Assembly: GCF_006965485.1 (NCBI RefSeq)
Contig: NZ_CP041360.1
Location: 7,544,501 to 7,608,500, forward strand
Source of the DNA: Spirosoma sp. KCTC 42546
Lineage (GTDB): Bacteria > Bacteroidota > Bacteroidia > Cytophagales > Spirosomataceae
Direction of reading: 5' to 3'
DNA: 64,000 nt
Below are positions 25,904-35,022 of this stretch, one piece after another; position 1 is the first letter of the stretch, and each line of letters opens with the position of its first letter. The notes under the pieces were generated by a model. The model made no database searches. It worked only from the letters and a program-made list of their open reading frames with translations, and was not told the origin of the DNA. The translations under genes and the position numbers were made by a program.

Positions 25904-26785
25904 ATGTTTCCTCTTACACGCCTACAGCACATTTTCCTACAGTTGGTCGCTATTCCTCTGGCGGCTCTGGTGGCCTCGCATGTTGTGTTTAGTCAGGTGT
26001 TTCCAGGGCAAGCGGGCTATCAGTTTCCCTGGCCGTATTTTCTGACGGTTGTTACCGTCATGTTTTCCTGTTGGGAAGTCAATATGCTCATTTTTCGGTG
26101 GCTGGATACGCGCCTACCCTTCCGGCAGAATCCGGTTCGAAGGTTAAGTGCTCAGGTGCTATTAGGCGGTGTTTGTACACTATTGACATTCGCAATCGTT
26201 TTTCCTCTGGCCCAGCGAGTCTATATGAATCACTGGCCTCCTGTGCATACGCTCCTCAAAGGTCTTACCGTTTGTATCACACTGGCTACTATAGTCAACG
26301 GAGGGTATTCGGGACTTTATCTGCTACGCGCTTTTTTTGCGGAACGCCAGAAGCGTGCCGATCACTTGACTGATGATTTCTCACTAGCCGCTGCAAGCCG
26401 TTCTACACTACCTTTATCAACGCCACTTGTTGCAGTTGAACTTAGTACAGGACAAGTTTGGCTACCCGTAGACCAGATTGCTTATTTCTACTCGACGGGT
26501 GGTTTGGTTTTATTAGTTAAAGCCGATGGACAGCAGGTAGCAACTCGCTATTCTTCGTTTTCCCGACTGCAGGAAAGCCTGGACAGTCTGTATTTTTTTC
26601 AACTCAGTCGCCAGTTTATTGTAGGCCTGGGCGCTGTACGGTCTGTTCAGGATGATGTAAATCGTAAACTTGTGGTTACGCTCGCCCCCGCCCTCCACAA
26701 GCAACAGGCGAGTCAGGAGGTAATTGTCAGTCGGTACCGAAGTCTTGAACTCAAAAAATGGCTCCAGGCCTCGTCGGTACACTGA
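25904..26785 (+). CDS. Membrane-bound LytTR transcriptional regulator
   Basis: 293 residues from the ATG at 25904; a TTG start at 25886 would add six. Four hydrophobic segments lie in the first 155 residues, followed by a LytTR DNA-binding domain (about 180-290; VDQIAYFYSTGGLVLLV and the FFQLSRQFIVGLGAV motif). This is the membrane-anchored LytTR architecture common in Bacteroidota, which binds direct repeats near its target promoters. No receiver is present, so the membrane part is probably the sensor. The next gene on the same strand is also a polytopic membrane protein and may be regulated by it. Confidence 0.82.
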   Translation: MFPLTRLQHIFLQLVAIPLAALVASHVVFSQVFPGQAGYQFPWPYFLTVVTVMFSCWEVNMLIFRWLDTRLPFRQNPVRRLSAQVLLGGVCTLLTFAIVFPLAQRVYMNHWPPVHTLLKGLTVCITLATIVNGGYSGLYLLRAFFAERQKRADHLTDDFSLAAASRSTLPLSTPLVAVELSTGQVWLPVDQIAYFYSTGGLVLLVKADGQQVATRYSSFSRLQESLDSLYFFQLSRQFIVGLGAVRSVQDDVNRKLVVTLAPALHKQQASQEVIVSRYRSLELKKWLQASSVH

Positions 26786-26906
26786 CCATTCATGCTTCTT
26801 TGGGGTACCATTCATAGATGTACTGGCAGTTAGGGAGTGCGGAGTTGGCTGGGGCTGGCTTCCTTTGTGAGCGTGGGCAAGGGTGCCTGCTAAACCAAGA
26901 TGCTTT

Positions 26907-27668
26907 ATGAAGCCCAATCTATCTCATTTATACGAAGCTACTCCAGTTTGGTTAGCGCTGTTTTTCACTCTCACCACATGTCTAACAGTGGGGCTCTTGT
27001 TCACCGCTATCCGTCAGACTTCTGTTCGTGGTGCCAGCCAATTTCTTATGGTAAGTTTTAGCTGGCTGGTGGTCTTAGGCCTGTTAGCGCATAATCAATT
27101 TTTTCAGCAACTCGACGCCAAACCGCCCCGTTTTGTAGTGGTTTTGGGCCCACCGTTATTGGTGATAATAAGCTTATTGATTACCAGCAAAGGCCGTCTC
27201 TGGATTAATCAATTACCATTATCGCGATTAACGTTTTTGCACATTGTTCGTTTACCGGTCGAGTTAACCTTATATGGTCTGTACTTGTATCAGCAGGTGC
27301 CCCAACTGATGACATTTGAAGGTGGGAATTATGATATTCTGGCGGGCTTAACAGCGCCTGTTATCTTCTACTACGCCTTCAAGCGGAAACAATTGTCTCC
27401 CCGCTGGTTATTAGTCTGGAATGTGGCTATGTTAGGTTCGGTCCTGAATATTGTTGGTCATGCCCTTTTAGCAACTCCCTTCCCATTTCAGCAACTGGCC
27501 TTTGATCAGCCTAACGTTGCCATACTAAAATTTCCCTATGTCTGGTTGCCGGGCTTTGTTGTTCCGGCGGTTTTATTTTCCCATACAGTGGCTATTCTGC
27601 GATTGGTAAAGGTTTTTTTTAACCACAGAGCGGTCCGTCGTTACGGCACAGAGAACACAGAGGTATAG
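26907..27668 (+). CDS. Hypothetical polytopic membrane protein
   Basis: 253 residues with about seven predicted membrane helices and no catalytic motif that I recognise. The ORF is open from a GTG at 26883, but the first good ATG is 26907. The last 15 residues (RAVRRYGTENTEV at the end) are encoded by the left half of the CACAGAG inverted repeat (27622-27662). The natural C-terminus has therefore been replaced or extended by repeat DNA. Its partner genes and role are unknown. Confidence 0.6.
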   Translation: MKPNLSHLYEATPVWLALFFTLTTCLTVGLLFTAIRQTSVRGASQFLMVSFSWLVVLGLLAHNQFFQQLDAKPPRFVVVLGPPLLVIISLLITSKGRLWINQLPLSRLTFLHIVRLPVELTLYGLYLYQQVPQLMTFEGGNYDILAGLTAPVIFYYAFKRKQLSPRWLLVWNVAMLGSVLNIVGHALLATPFPFQQLAFDQPNVAILKFPYVWLPGFVVPAVLFSHTVAILRLVKVFFNHRAVRRYGTENTEV

Positions 27669-27689
27669 AAAATCTCTGTGTTCTCTGTG
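27647..27689. repeat. CACAGAG-family inverted repeat, copy 1
   Basis: CACAGAGAACACAGAG (27647-27662) pairs perfectly with 27674-27689. A further AACCACAGAG (27621-27630) is separated from the stem by 16 nt, consistent with an insertion into the element. It sits between convergent genes and may terminate both. Confidence 0.8.
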
Positions 27690-27702
27690 GCTAAAATTTT
27701 TA

Positions 27703-29613
27703 TTACTTGAGGTTTGATTGATTCGTATAAATCAGAATAGACTCGGGTTGAACCACAACAGATTCATTGCCAGCTACTAACTGCGGAGCCGATAAGGGGC
27801 CTCGCCATTTCGGATCGGCCGAATCCAGAAGCTTCTGCCAGGGTTTCGTACTAGCAGCCAGCAAAAGTGATCGGGGCTCTTTCGAGAAATTCATCAGGCA
27901 AACCACTGTCTCTGGCTCGGCTGTCTGGCCCGTTGAGGGCTGTTTATGTTGCCGGAACAGGGTGAGCGTTTGCCGGATTTCATCAGCAACAACGGCCACC
28001 GATTCGCGGTTTGGGTGCCGTAAGGACGAATGCTTACGTAATGCCAGCAACGTCTGGTAATATCGAAAGAGCGTCTGGTGCGGCTCCTTTGTCAGGCGCG
28101 CCCATTGGAGTTTCGACCGCTCGAACGTCCGCTCATCCTGTGCATCGGTTGCTTCTACAACAGGTGCCTCTACGCCAAGCCCGCTTCCCTCGGCAACAGA
28201 TGCCTGAAAAGCGGCAAATTCCCGTTTACGCCCTTCCCGAACAGCGTCAATCAAAGCAGGGTCAGAATGGCTAACGAAGTACAGAAACGGATTCAGTTCA
28301 CCCCATTCTTCGCCCATAAACAACATGGGCAAATAGGGACTACTGATCACAGCACCAGCCATTAGTTTCTGCATATCAAAGCTCACCAACTGACTGGGTC
28401 GCTCGCCCAGCATTCGATTGCCAATATGATCGTGATTCTGGGAGAACACCACAAACTGTCGTCCGGCATGGCCTGCCGTTGATTTCCCAACAATCCGGGC
28501 GCGACGGGGCATGTAGGTGCCATCGTACACATACGCATCCTTATAGGATTTGGCCAGGTGCTGAATCCCATTATAGTCGGCGTAATAGCCTTTTCGTTCG
28601 CCACCGGCCGCTACCCGAAGCGCATGATGAAACTCATCGTTCCACTGAGCATCCATACCGTAACCCATATCGGCCAGCGACTGAATAAAGCGCGTTTCGT
28701 TTTGATCAGACTCCACAATCAGGTAGTGTATCTGTCCGGTCTGCTGCATCAGTTCATCGACATACTGCTTGATCTCCCGCAACAGGTGGGTTTCCCGCGC
28801 ATCGTGAATTGCATGAGCGGCATCAATCCGTAGCGCATCGATATGGAAATCCCGGAACCACATCAACACATTTTCGACAAAATAGCGTCGGACACTATCG
28901 CTGTAGTCGCCATCGAAGTTAAGCGCATTGCCCCAGGGCGTCTGGTAGCGTGTTGTAAAATACGGGCCGAAATCAGCAAAATAATTCCCCTCCGGGCCCA
29001 TGTGGTTATAGACAACATCGAGCACCACGGCCAGCCCTTTCCGGTGGCAGATATCGACTAGTTGCTGGAGACCTGCCGCGCCCCCATACGAGTACTGCAC
29101 GGCGTAGGGGCAAACACCATCGTAACCCCAATTGCGCGTACCGGGGAATTGGGCCACCGGCATAATTTCAACGGTGTTTATGCCCAGCTCCAACAGGTAA
29201 TCCAACCGACTTTCGATACCGGCAAAAGTACCTTCAGGCGTGAATGTTCCCGTATGAAGCTCATAAATTAGATAGTCCTCAAGCGGTAGATTTTGCCAAT
29301 TGGCATCCGTCCAGGCAAATTTTGCCAGATCAACTGCCTGCGATGGACCATGTACCCCTTCCGGTTGAGCCAGCGATGCCGGGTCTGGCCGTTCCATTGT
29401 CCCGTTCAGAACAAACTTGTAGGTATCGCCGGGCTGAAGTTGATTGATGGCTGCCTGCCAGTAATTTCCATCATTTTGAAGCGGTACCGTTACGTCCCGG
29501 TTACAAAAACGAAGATCGACGGATTGGGCCAGTGGTGCCCATACGCGCACGCATGTAGTATCGGCAGTAAACGTAACGCCCAGTGTCCGGCGGTTAATAA
29601 GTGCTTGATTCAT
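27703..29613 (-). CDS. treZ: Malto-oligosyltrehalose trehalohydrolase
   Basis: A 636-residue GH13 enzyme. Order: N-terminal CBM48-like beta domain (about 8-100; VRVWAPLAQSVDL), a (beta/alpha)8 barrel and a C-terminal beta domain. Active-site residues seen: LDVVYNHMGPEGNY (about 198-211), nucleophile D264 in HIDALRIDAAHAI, acid/base E301 in LIVESDQNE, and FSQNHDHIGNR further on. TreZ releases trehalose from maltooligosyl trehalose in the cytoplasm. Its usual partners treY and treX are not next to it here. Confidence 0.9.
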   Translation of the reverse strand: MNQALINRRTLGVTFTADTTCVRVWAPLAQSVDLRFCNRDVTVPLQNDGNYWQAAINQLQPGDTYKFVLNGTMERPDPASLAQPEGVHGPSQAVDLAKFAWTDANWQNLPLEDYLIYELHTGTFTPEGTFAGIESRLDYLLELGINTVEIMPVAQFPGTRNWGYDGVCPYAVQYSYGGAAGLQQLVDICHRKGLAVVLDVVYNHMGPEGNYFADFGPYFTTRYQTPWGNALNFDGDYSDSVRRYFVENVLMWFRDFHIDALRIDAAHAIHDARETHLLREIKQYVDELMQQTGQIHYLIVESDQNETRFIQSLADMGYGMDAQWNDEFHHALRVAAGGERKGYYADYNGIQHLAKSYKDAYVYDGTYMPRRARIVGKSTAGHAGRQFVVFSQNHDHIGNRMLGERPSQLVSFDMQKLMAGAVISSPYLPMLFMGEEWGELNPFLYFVSHSDPALIDAVREGRKREFAAFQASVAEGSGLGVEAPVVEATDAQDERTFERSKLQWARLTKEPHQTLFRYYQTLLALRKHSSLRHPNRESVAVVADEIRQTLTLFRQHKQPSTGQTAEPETVVCLMNFSKEPRSLLLAASTKPWQKLLDSADPKWRGPLSAPQLVAGNESVVVQPESILIYTNQSNLK

Positions 29614-29831
29614 AGGTTGAGCTAGTGATCTGGTAAGCAGTCAATAAAACAACCAGCTACTAGCCTGATGTGTTGGCAAAACTGAGTGAATGCAGTAGCG
29701 AATAAGCCATATATCAAGCCACTTCTGCCGGTTTTCCCGGTGTTCCCTCCACTTATCAACCCGGCCAAATCAACGCAGATAACAGCCTTAGTTTTAGCAT
29801 GAATTAGTAATCAAACTAACCAAATACGGGA

Positions 29832-29975
29832 ATGGAGAGGGGGGAGAGTTTCACCAAACCAGGCTTCTGGAAGCCTTTTAAAAAGGGACTAAGGCGTTTT
29901 CTGGAACAACGTTTTGACTGGATCGCATTAATCAGTATCACCTTACTTATTCTATTTATTCTGGTCATTTTTTAG
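29832..29975 (+). CDS. Small single-pass membrane protein (47 aa)
   Basis: A short frame from ATG 29832 to TAG 29975 encodes 47 residues: a basic half (KPFKKGLRRFLEQRF) followed by a hydrophobic helix (WIALISITLLILFILVIF) running to the C-terminus. It lies 19 nt upstream of the next membrane protein gene in the same direction. The amphipathic-basic then hydrophobic pattern makes a real small membrane protein plausible. I see nothing else in the gap 29614-29831. Confidence 0.5.
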   Translation: MERGESFTKPGFWKPFKKGLRRFLEQRFDWIALISITLLILFILVIF

Positions 29976-29994
29976 CGTTTATCGAACCATTAGT

Positions 29995-30846
29995 ATGAAT
30001 CAGGGTACACTTTTTCAGGTCATGGTCTTCGGTGCACTATATGCCGTTGGTTTCTTCATCGTGTATTTAGTTGGCCGGCGTAAATCGCCCAGAAATGCCA
30101 TTCAGTATTCGGTAGGTAGCTGGGTAGGGCTGATGGCAGTTGTACTGGTTGGTGATGGCCCCAGTTCATGTGTACTCTTTGTTATCCTTTTTCTGGTGTC
30201 GTTTATCGTCTTCCGCAAAAAAGCAGACATTAGCCTACAGGCCTTTTTTACGGCAAACCATATCTACAAAGCGGCCACAGCTCCAGAGCAGGTTTCTACC
30301 CTGTTAGGCAGCCAGTATTATTCCTGTGCCGATGTAAAGATGACAGTCCAAACGGGTGAAGAGATTTGCTTTAACTGGTGGCAGGGAATGACCTCATCGA
30401 CAGGTATGTCTGGCAATGCTCATGTGACAACCTTCACATATTATCTGGCAGTTTCATTCGCACCTAACACCATTAGTGAGCAATTCAAACGGGTTGCCCG
30501 TGAAAAAATAGATACGTCAGGATTCACCTTTCGGCAGAAATTCAACCGATTCTTTGTGCTGGACACCGTTACGCCCATCCGAATTGCAGAAACAGAGAAC
30601 GGTAGTTTCGTGATCATCTGGCAAACCTATCACGACGTCGAACGCTTCAGGTATTACATCGACTGGCTAAAGGCAAATCTATCGGGCACGAAGAAATTAG
30701 AGCCGGTCGAAATGCCGATTGAGCGTGAACCAGTACCCATCCTACTACCTGAAACACCTTCGCTTCCGGTTATTCCGTCCAGCCGACAACACCATGAACA
30801 GGCGCTGGGTAGGGTGCCAAAAATCTACGTCCATAGCGCTCGCTAA
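29995..30846 (+). CDS. Hypothetical membrane protein
   Basis: 283 residues with three hydrophobic segments in the first 75 and a soluble remainder containing FFTANHIYKAATAPEQVSTLLGSQ and a proline-rich C-terminal stretch (PVPILLPETPSLPVIP). No known family is recognised. The start is 149 nt into a run of same-strand genes that continues to about 39.7 kb, with short spacers, so it is probably part of an operon-like group. Function unknown. Confidence 0.6.
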   Translation: MNQGTLFQVMVFGALYAVGFFIVYLVGRRKSPRNAIQYSVGSWVGLMAVVLVGDGPSSCVLFVILFLVSFIVFRKKADISLQAFFTANHIYKAATAPEQVSTLLGSQYYSCADVKMTVQTGEEICFNWWQGMTSSTGMSGNAHVTTFTYYLAVSFAPNTISEQFKRVAREKIDTSGFTFRQKFNRFFVLDTVTPIRIAETENGSFVIIWQTYHDVERFRYYIDWLKANLSGTKKLEPVEMPIEREPVPILLPETPSLPVIPSSRQHHEQALGRVPKIYVHSAR

Positions 30847-30857
30847 TTTCCTGAATC

Positions 30858-31715
30858 ATGAATGTTATCCTCAAACTGATGAACGCTTTTTTGGGTCTAG
30901 TTGGCTTACTTGTGGGTGGTCTGGTTCTATTAAGTTGTGGCCCAAGTTCACGAAAGGGCTACCGAATCGAAAAAGGCGACGTAGTCCTTTATACTGGCTG
31001 GCCCGCTAATCGGGCGGTCATCGGTGAAGCGGATGCAGCTTCATTTACCGCCATCAACGACGAGTACGGCAAGGATAAAAACCATGCGTTTTACCTCGGC
31101 AAAATCATCCCAAATTCAGATCCCATCACCTTTACGTACCTGGCCGGGAGTTATTCTAAAGACAAAGCCAGGGGTTATTCCCGCGATCAGGTAATCAGTA
31201 CTGACGGCCCTCATTTTACCATCGTTCCGAACCCCAATGAAACGGCTACGAATGTATCGGCAGAAGGCATCGCCTACGCCCGCGATAGTCATCAGGTATA
31301 TAAAGATGTTATGCCCATCAACGGGGCCGACCCGGCTACGTTTGTTGTTGTGCCGATGTTCAATGGCTATTACCTGACGCATGACAGCAAACGGGTTTAT
31401 TTTCAGGATAGGCCAATGGAAGGCGTAGATGGAGCGACGTTTCGGAAAGTGTCGGACTTTAATTTCAACGATAAACACGGCGCCTGGGGATTAGTGCTGG
31501 GCCAGTATACCACCTGGAAGCCACTTGAACACGTTGATCTGGCCACGTTCACGGGTGTGGGAAAATACTATTCCAAAGACAAACAACACGTCTATTTCAG
31601 CAACTATGCAGTAAAAGGAGCTGACCCCGTCACGTTTCAGGAAACAGAGTACCTCCAGGGCAAGGATAAATACAGAATCTATTCATCGGGCTACAGCGCT
31701 ACCAATCAAAACTAA
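30858..31715 (+). CDS. DKNYY-family lipoprotein
   Basis: 285 residues with a lipoprotein signal (Cys27 in VLLSCGPS). The body contains repeated units with the pattern YxKDKxHVYY...ADxxTF, for example YGKDKNHAFYLGK, YSKDKQHVYFSN and GADPVTFQE, four or five times. This is typical of the DKNYY repeat family, extracytoplasmic proteins with no known activity. It lies 11 nt after the preceding gene and 6 nt before the next, so cotranscription is likely. Function unknown. Confidence 0.7.
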   Translation: MNVILKLMNAFLGLVGLLVGGLVLLSCGPSSRKGYRIEKGDVVLYTGWPANRAVIGEADAASFTAINDEYGKDKNHAFYLGKIIPNSDPITFTYLAGSYSKDKARGYSRDQVISTDGPHFTIVPNPNETATNVSAEGIAYARDSHQVYKDVMPINGADPATFVVVPMFNGYYLTHDSKRVYFQDRPMEGVDGATFRKVSDFNFNDKHGAWGLVLGQYTTWKPLEHVDLATFTGVGKYYSKDKQHVYFSNYAVKGADPVTFQETEYLQGKDKYRIYSSGYSATNQN

Positions 31716-31721
31716 CTCACT

Positions 31722-33266
31722 ATGAACCAGAGTAGTATCCGATTGATCGTTTTCTTGTTTCTGCTTATTGGCGGAGGAATTACACCGGCTGTTGCCCAGA
31801 CCTACACGCTTGAAACGGTACCCAATCCAAAGCAGAGCCAAAGTTCATACTACGTGAGCAATCCGGATCATATCCTATCCAGTGCCACCGTTAGGCAGAT
31901 TGATCAGATGTTGGGTAAGCTGGAAGATTCTACCACCGCCCAGGTAGCTGTTGTGTGCCTCAACTCCATTGGCGAAAGCATCCCCAAAGACTTTGCCACG
32001 GCACTGTTTCGGAAGTGGGGACTGGGTTATCAACAGAAAAATAACGGTTTCCTGGTTCTGTTAGTGAAAGACCAGCACCGGATCGAGATGGAAACTGGTT
32101 ATGGGCTCGAAGGGATTCTGCCCGATGCCATTTGCAAACGTATTCAGACGGAGAAGATGATCCCACTAGCCAAAACCGGCGATTTCGACGGGGCCATGCT
32201 GGTGGGTGTTCAGGAGATAGCCCGGCTGATTAGTGAGCCGGAAGCCGCCAAGGAAGTTTATGATAAATCGAAAGCGAAGTCGTACCAAAAAGGAAAACCG
32301 CTTGACGATGGCGCGATCATCGTTTTCTTTTTCCTCTTAACCCCCGCGTTATTAGCCCTCCGGCTACTTCTATTTTTCTTCAGAAACCAGAATCCCATTG
32401 CCGACAAAATCGAAATCACGATCTCGCAGTCAAGACGGCGCTTGCTCTGGGCATTTCTGCTCTACGTACTCATGCCGGTATGCGTCGGGTGTATGGTTGT
32501 CCAGCTTCGGGATGATCACTGGCTTCACAGCTGGCAAATTCTCCTTGTCTTTTATGCCTATCCAGGCGTAGTTCTATGGGACGCCCGACGGCGTCGAATC
32601 AATACATTCAATCAGCTTTTCGGCACCATGACCGAGTCGGAACGGTATGTACGGTACAAGGCCGCTCAGTTCAATGGTCTTGGCAATATCCTGCTGTATC
32701 CCATCCCCTTCTGGTGGATGAAAAAAGAGGATGAAAAAGCACTGTACGCCATTCGAAATGCAAACCGAACATCGCCAGAAGGTTACCAGTTAACCAAAGT
32801 ACCGGTAACGCACCGAGATGCCTTTTTGACTGATTATCAGAAAACTGAACAGAACCTGGGTACTGTCGACTACGATGTCTGGCGCAACGATACCCACGAT
32901 AGTACCCAAACCATCGGTTACGAGAACTTAAACAATACCGCATACCAACGCTGCAAAAAGTGCGGATCAAAAGCGGAATATTTAGTCAGAAATCGAGTCA
33001 TAAAAGAAGCCACCAGCGAGCGCGAAGGCCGGGGAGCCCATGACTATGAGTGCAAAGCCTGCGGCCACCACCACGAAACACAGTACACAATTGCAATTGC
33101 CCAGGGTAGTGCCAGCAGGCCATCCAATTCGAATTCGTCTACCACCTATTCATCATCGGGCAGCAGTAGCGGTAGTTCCTGGGGCGGATCATCCAGCAGT
33201 TCGTCCAGTAGTAGCAGTTGGGGTGGGGGTAGTTCTGGGGGCGGGGGCGCAGGCAGTAGCTGGTGA
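31722..33266 (+). CDS. TPM-domain membrane protein with zinc-ribbon and Ser-rich tail
   Basis: A 514-residue protein. There is a signal peptide (about 1-26), a TPM domain at about 40-170 (YYVSNPDHILS, FRKWGLGYQQKNNGFLVLLV, ETGYGLEG), then three hydrophobic segments (about 200-290). A CxxC...CxxC zinc-ribbon-like pair follows (CKKC near 411, CKAC near 444), then a tail of Ser, Gly and Trp residues ending GGGGAGSSW. The TPM domain is found in thylakoid phosphatase-like and bacterial cell-envelope proteins. This arrangement resembles other Bacteroidota TPM proteins; the physiological role is unknown. Confidence 0.78.
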   Translation: MNQSSIRLIVFLFLLIGGGITPAVAQTYTLETVPNPKQSQSSYYVSNPDHILSSATVRQIDQMLGKLEDSTTAQVAVVCLNSIGESIPKDFATALFRKWGLGYQQKNNGFLVLLVKDQHRIEMETGYGLEGILPDAICKRIQTEKMIPLAKTGDFDGAMLVGVQEIARLISEPEAAKEVYDKSKAKSYQKGKPLDDGAIIVFFFLLTPALLALRLLLFFFRNQNPIADKIEITISQSRRRLLWAFLLYVLMPVCVGCMVVQLRDDHWLHSWQILLVFYAYPGVVLWDARRRRINTFNQLFGTMTESERYVRYKAAQFNGLGNILLYPIPFWWMKKEDEKALYAIRNANRTSPEGYQLTKVPVTHRDAFLTDYQKTEQNLGTVDYDVWRNDTHDSTQTIGYENLNNTAYQRCKKCGSKAEYLVRNRVIKEATSEREGRGAHDYECKACGHHHETQYTIAIAQGSASRPSNSNSSTTYSSSGSSSGSSWGGSSSSSSSSSSWGGGSSGGGGAGSSW

Positions 33267-33297
33267 TCACTGAAAGGTCACCTTACCCACTCAGCCA

Positions 33298-33558
33298 ATG
33301 TGCTTCAAAAAATACCTGAAAACTCGTCAACTGGAAAAACAGATTCGGCAACTCACCGAAACTGAACGGCAGATCATCCTACAGGCATCGCCCTTAGAAT
33401 TGGGACTTTTTCAGGGCGAAGGCTTTCACGTTTTCCGGAAAAGCGAGCCCGATTTTGAGAACGCCTACGTCTATGGATTGGGTGAAATTTCGAGACAGGA
33501 AGCTGAAGACTGGATTATTAGACAATACCTGTTGACGGAGTCGGAAAAGAACCCGTAA
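33298..33558 (+). CDS. Small hypothetical protein, paralogue 1
   Basis: 86 residues, soluble, no signal peptide. It has the same length and overall sequence pattern as the next ORF, including LTETERQIILQASPLE, GEGFHVF and EDWIIRQYLL. The two are therefore a tandem duplication that has since diverged. No family is recognised. It follows the TPM gene in the same direction, about 30 nt away. Confidence 0.6.
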   Translation: MCFKKYLKTRQLEKQIRQLTETERQIILQASPLELGLFQGEGFHVFRKSEPDFENAYVYGLGEISRQEAEDWIIRQYLLTESEKNP

Positions 33559-33585
33559 AGCTTCAGCAGTAAACTTAGTAACCCA

Positions 33586-33846
33586 ATGTGGTTCAAAAAC
33601 TATTTCCAAAATCGCCGAATAGCGAAACAACTTAAGCGATTGACCGAAGCCGAACGGCAGGCCATTTTGGACGAATCACCCTTAGAGCATGCCTGGTATC
33701 AGGGTGAAGGGTACCACATTTTCCAAAAAAACGAACCTGATCATGATAAAGCGTATGTCGCGAGTGTGGGCGAAACGTATCAGCGGGTTGCCGACGACTG
33801 GATTATCAGACAATACTTACTGGCCAAAGATGAAAATCGCGATTAA
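33586..33846 (+). CDS. Small hypothetical protein, paralogue 2
   Basis: 86 residues, paralogous to the preceding ORF (LTEAERQAILDESPLE, GEGYHIF, DDWIIRQYLL). The conserved start M(W/C)FKxYxxxR and the ending suggest a compact helical domain. Its last 17 nt overlap the start of the next gene. Function unknown. The preserved length of both copies indicates selection rather than decay. Confidence 0.6.
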   Translation: MWFKNYFQNRRIAKQLKRLTEAERQAILDESPLEHAWYQGEGYHIFQKNEPDHDKAYVASVGETYQRVADDWIIRQYLLAKDENRD

Positions 33847-35011
33847 GGTGTTTATGGGATTTCTAGCACTCTGCGCCGTGCTGGGCGGCATCATGAGTTT
33901 TCTGTGGGGGCGTGCCGCCAACAGGAACGATTACTTTGCTACAGATGCGACCGTTAGGCCGCTTCCTCTCCCACTACCCTTTCCATCTGGCCTGATTTAT
34001 CAATCTTCGCCAGACTCGTCAGTGTTAATTGGGAGCCAAAAACGAGAACCCTCCCTTTTCGAGATTAGCGCCTTTGATCGGGCAACGGCCCATAAACTCT
34101 GGCAGTTGCCGTTTACAGGAACTATAGTGGGCCAAACCAATGCGCGAATTCTGGTGTACGAAGCAACGACCTCAGCCGTACATTTTATAAACCCACGAAC
34201 GGGCCAAATCACCCGGACGGTGTCACCTGCTCCAGCTCCACTCACCAATCCATCAAGTCTTTACACTGGTATGGCCTTTACCGATGACTTGTATCTGACA
34301 ACGAAACCGCTTTACAAACAGGTTGTTAGGGATGGAAAAGTTGATACAAGCTGGAAAATCGGCATTACGGCTAAACATTGGGAAACAAACGAGACAGCCT
34401 GGTTTCTGCCCCCCGTTCAACAAATCGTGATTATTGAGCACCCGCCCATAGTATCAGGTGATAACGTATTGGTCATTAATCCCGAACAGAAAGTTGGCGA
34501 GGGACATTCGTATCAGGTTATCTCATTGAAAACCGGCGCAGAATTACATCGGTCCGTTACGGAAGGCACTTATTATTCGCCTGGCAACGATCAATTTTTC
34601 GAACGCACCAACACCTTTGTCCGACAACTCGATCCCTTCACCCAAAAAGAGCGTTGGCGTTTGAACGGCAACTTTTCCTTTGGCCAGTTGTGGCAAATCG
34701 GGGATCAGCTGACCATACTCTCCCGTCATCCCGATGGCGCACACAACTCCATACGTATAGTCGCTAGCGTTAGCGGCCATATACTTAGCCAGTTTGATGT
34801 TCCTTTCTTCAACGACACCGCTATCAAAGGCGCTTATCTTATCCGCGACAACCAGGTATTTCTGCATTTCGATCAACCCAATTTCGCAGAACCAGGCACG
34901 CTTCTATACGACTATTGGGTTTGTTATGATCCACAAACCCAACAGGCCTTATGGCGTACCGATTTTCACAGTGAATCAATCAGCAGTTTACTTCCATTTA
35001 TCACCCTTTAA
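33830..35011 (+). CDS. PQQ-like beta-propeller membrane-anchored protein
   Basis: 393 residues from ATG 33830, which begins with a hydrophobic anchor (MKIAIKVFMGFLALCAVLGGIMSFLWG). The body repeats beta-propeller blades of the form SAFDRATAHKLWQLPF, YQVISLKTGAEL and VCYDPQTQQALWR, which resemble PQQ-like repeats. A longer frame to 33689 overlaps paralogue 2 and is not credible. Its 17-nt overlap with that gene suggests translational coupling. No ligand is predicted. Confidence 0.6.
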   Translation: MKIAIKVFMGFLALCAVLGGIMSFLWGRAANRNDYFATDATVRPLPLPLPFPSGLIYQSSPDSSVLIGSQKREPSLFEISAFDRATAHKLWQLPFTGTIVGQTNARILVYEATTSAVHFINPRTGQITRTVSPAPAPLTNPSSLYTGMAFTDDLYLTTKPLYKQVVRDGKVDTSWKIGITAKHWETNETAWFLPPVQQIVIIEHPPIVSGDNVLVINPEQKVGEGHSYQVISLKTGAELHRSVTEGTYYSPGNDQFFERTNTFVRQLDPFTQKERWRLNGNFSFGQLWQIGDQLTILSRHPDGAHNSIRIVASVSGHILSQFDVPFFNDTAIKGAYLIRDNQVFLHFDQPNFAEPGTLLYDYWVCYDPQTQQALWRTDFHSESISSLLPFITL

Positions 35012-35022
35012 TCAATCAGTCA

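Noticed and set aside
33689..33829. A 47-codon N-terminal extension of the propeller protein
   Set aside because: It overlaps the whole end of paralogue 2 in another frame; the ATG at 33830 starts with a proper membrane anchor.
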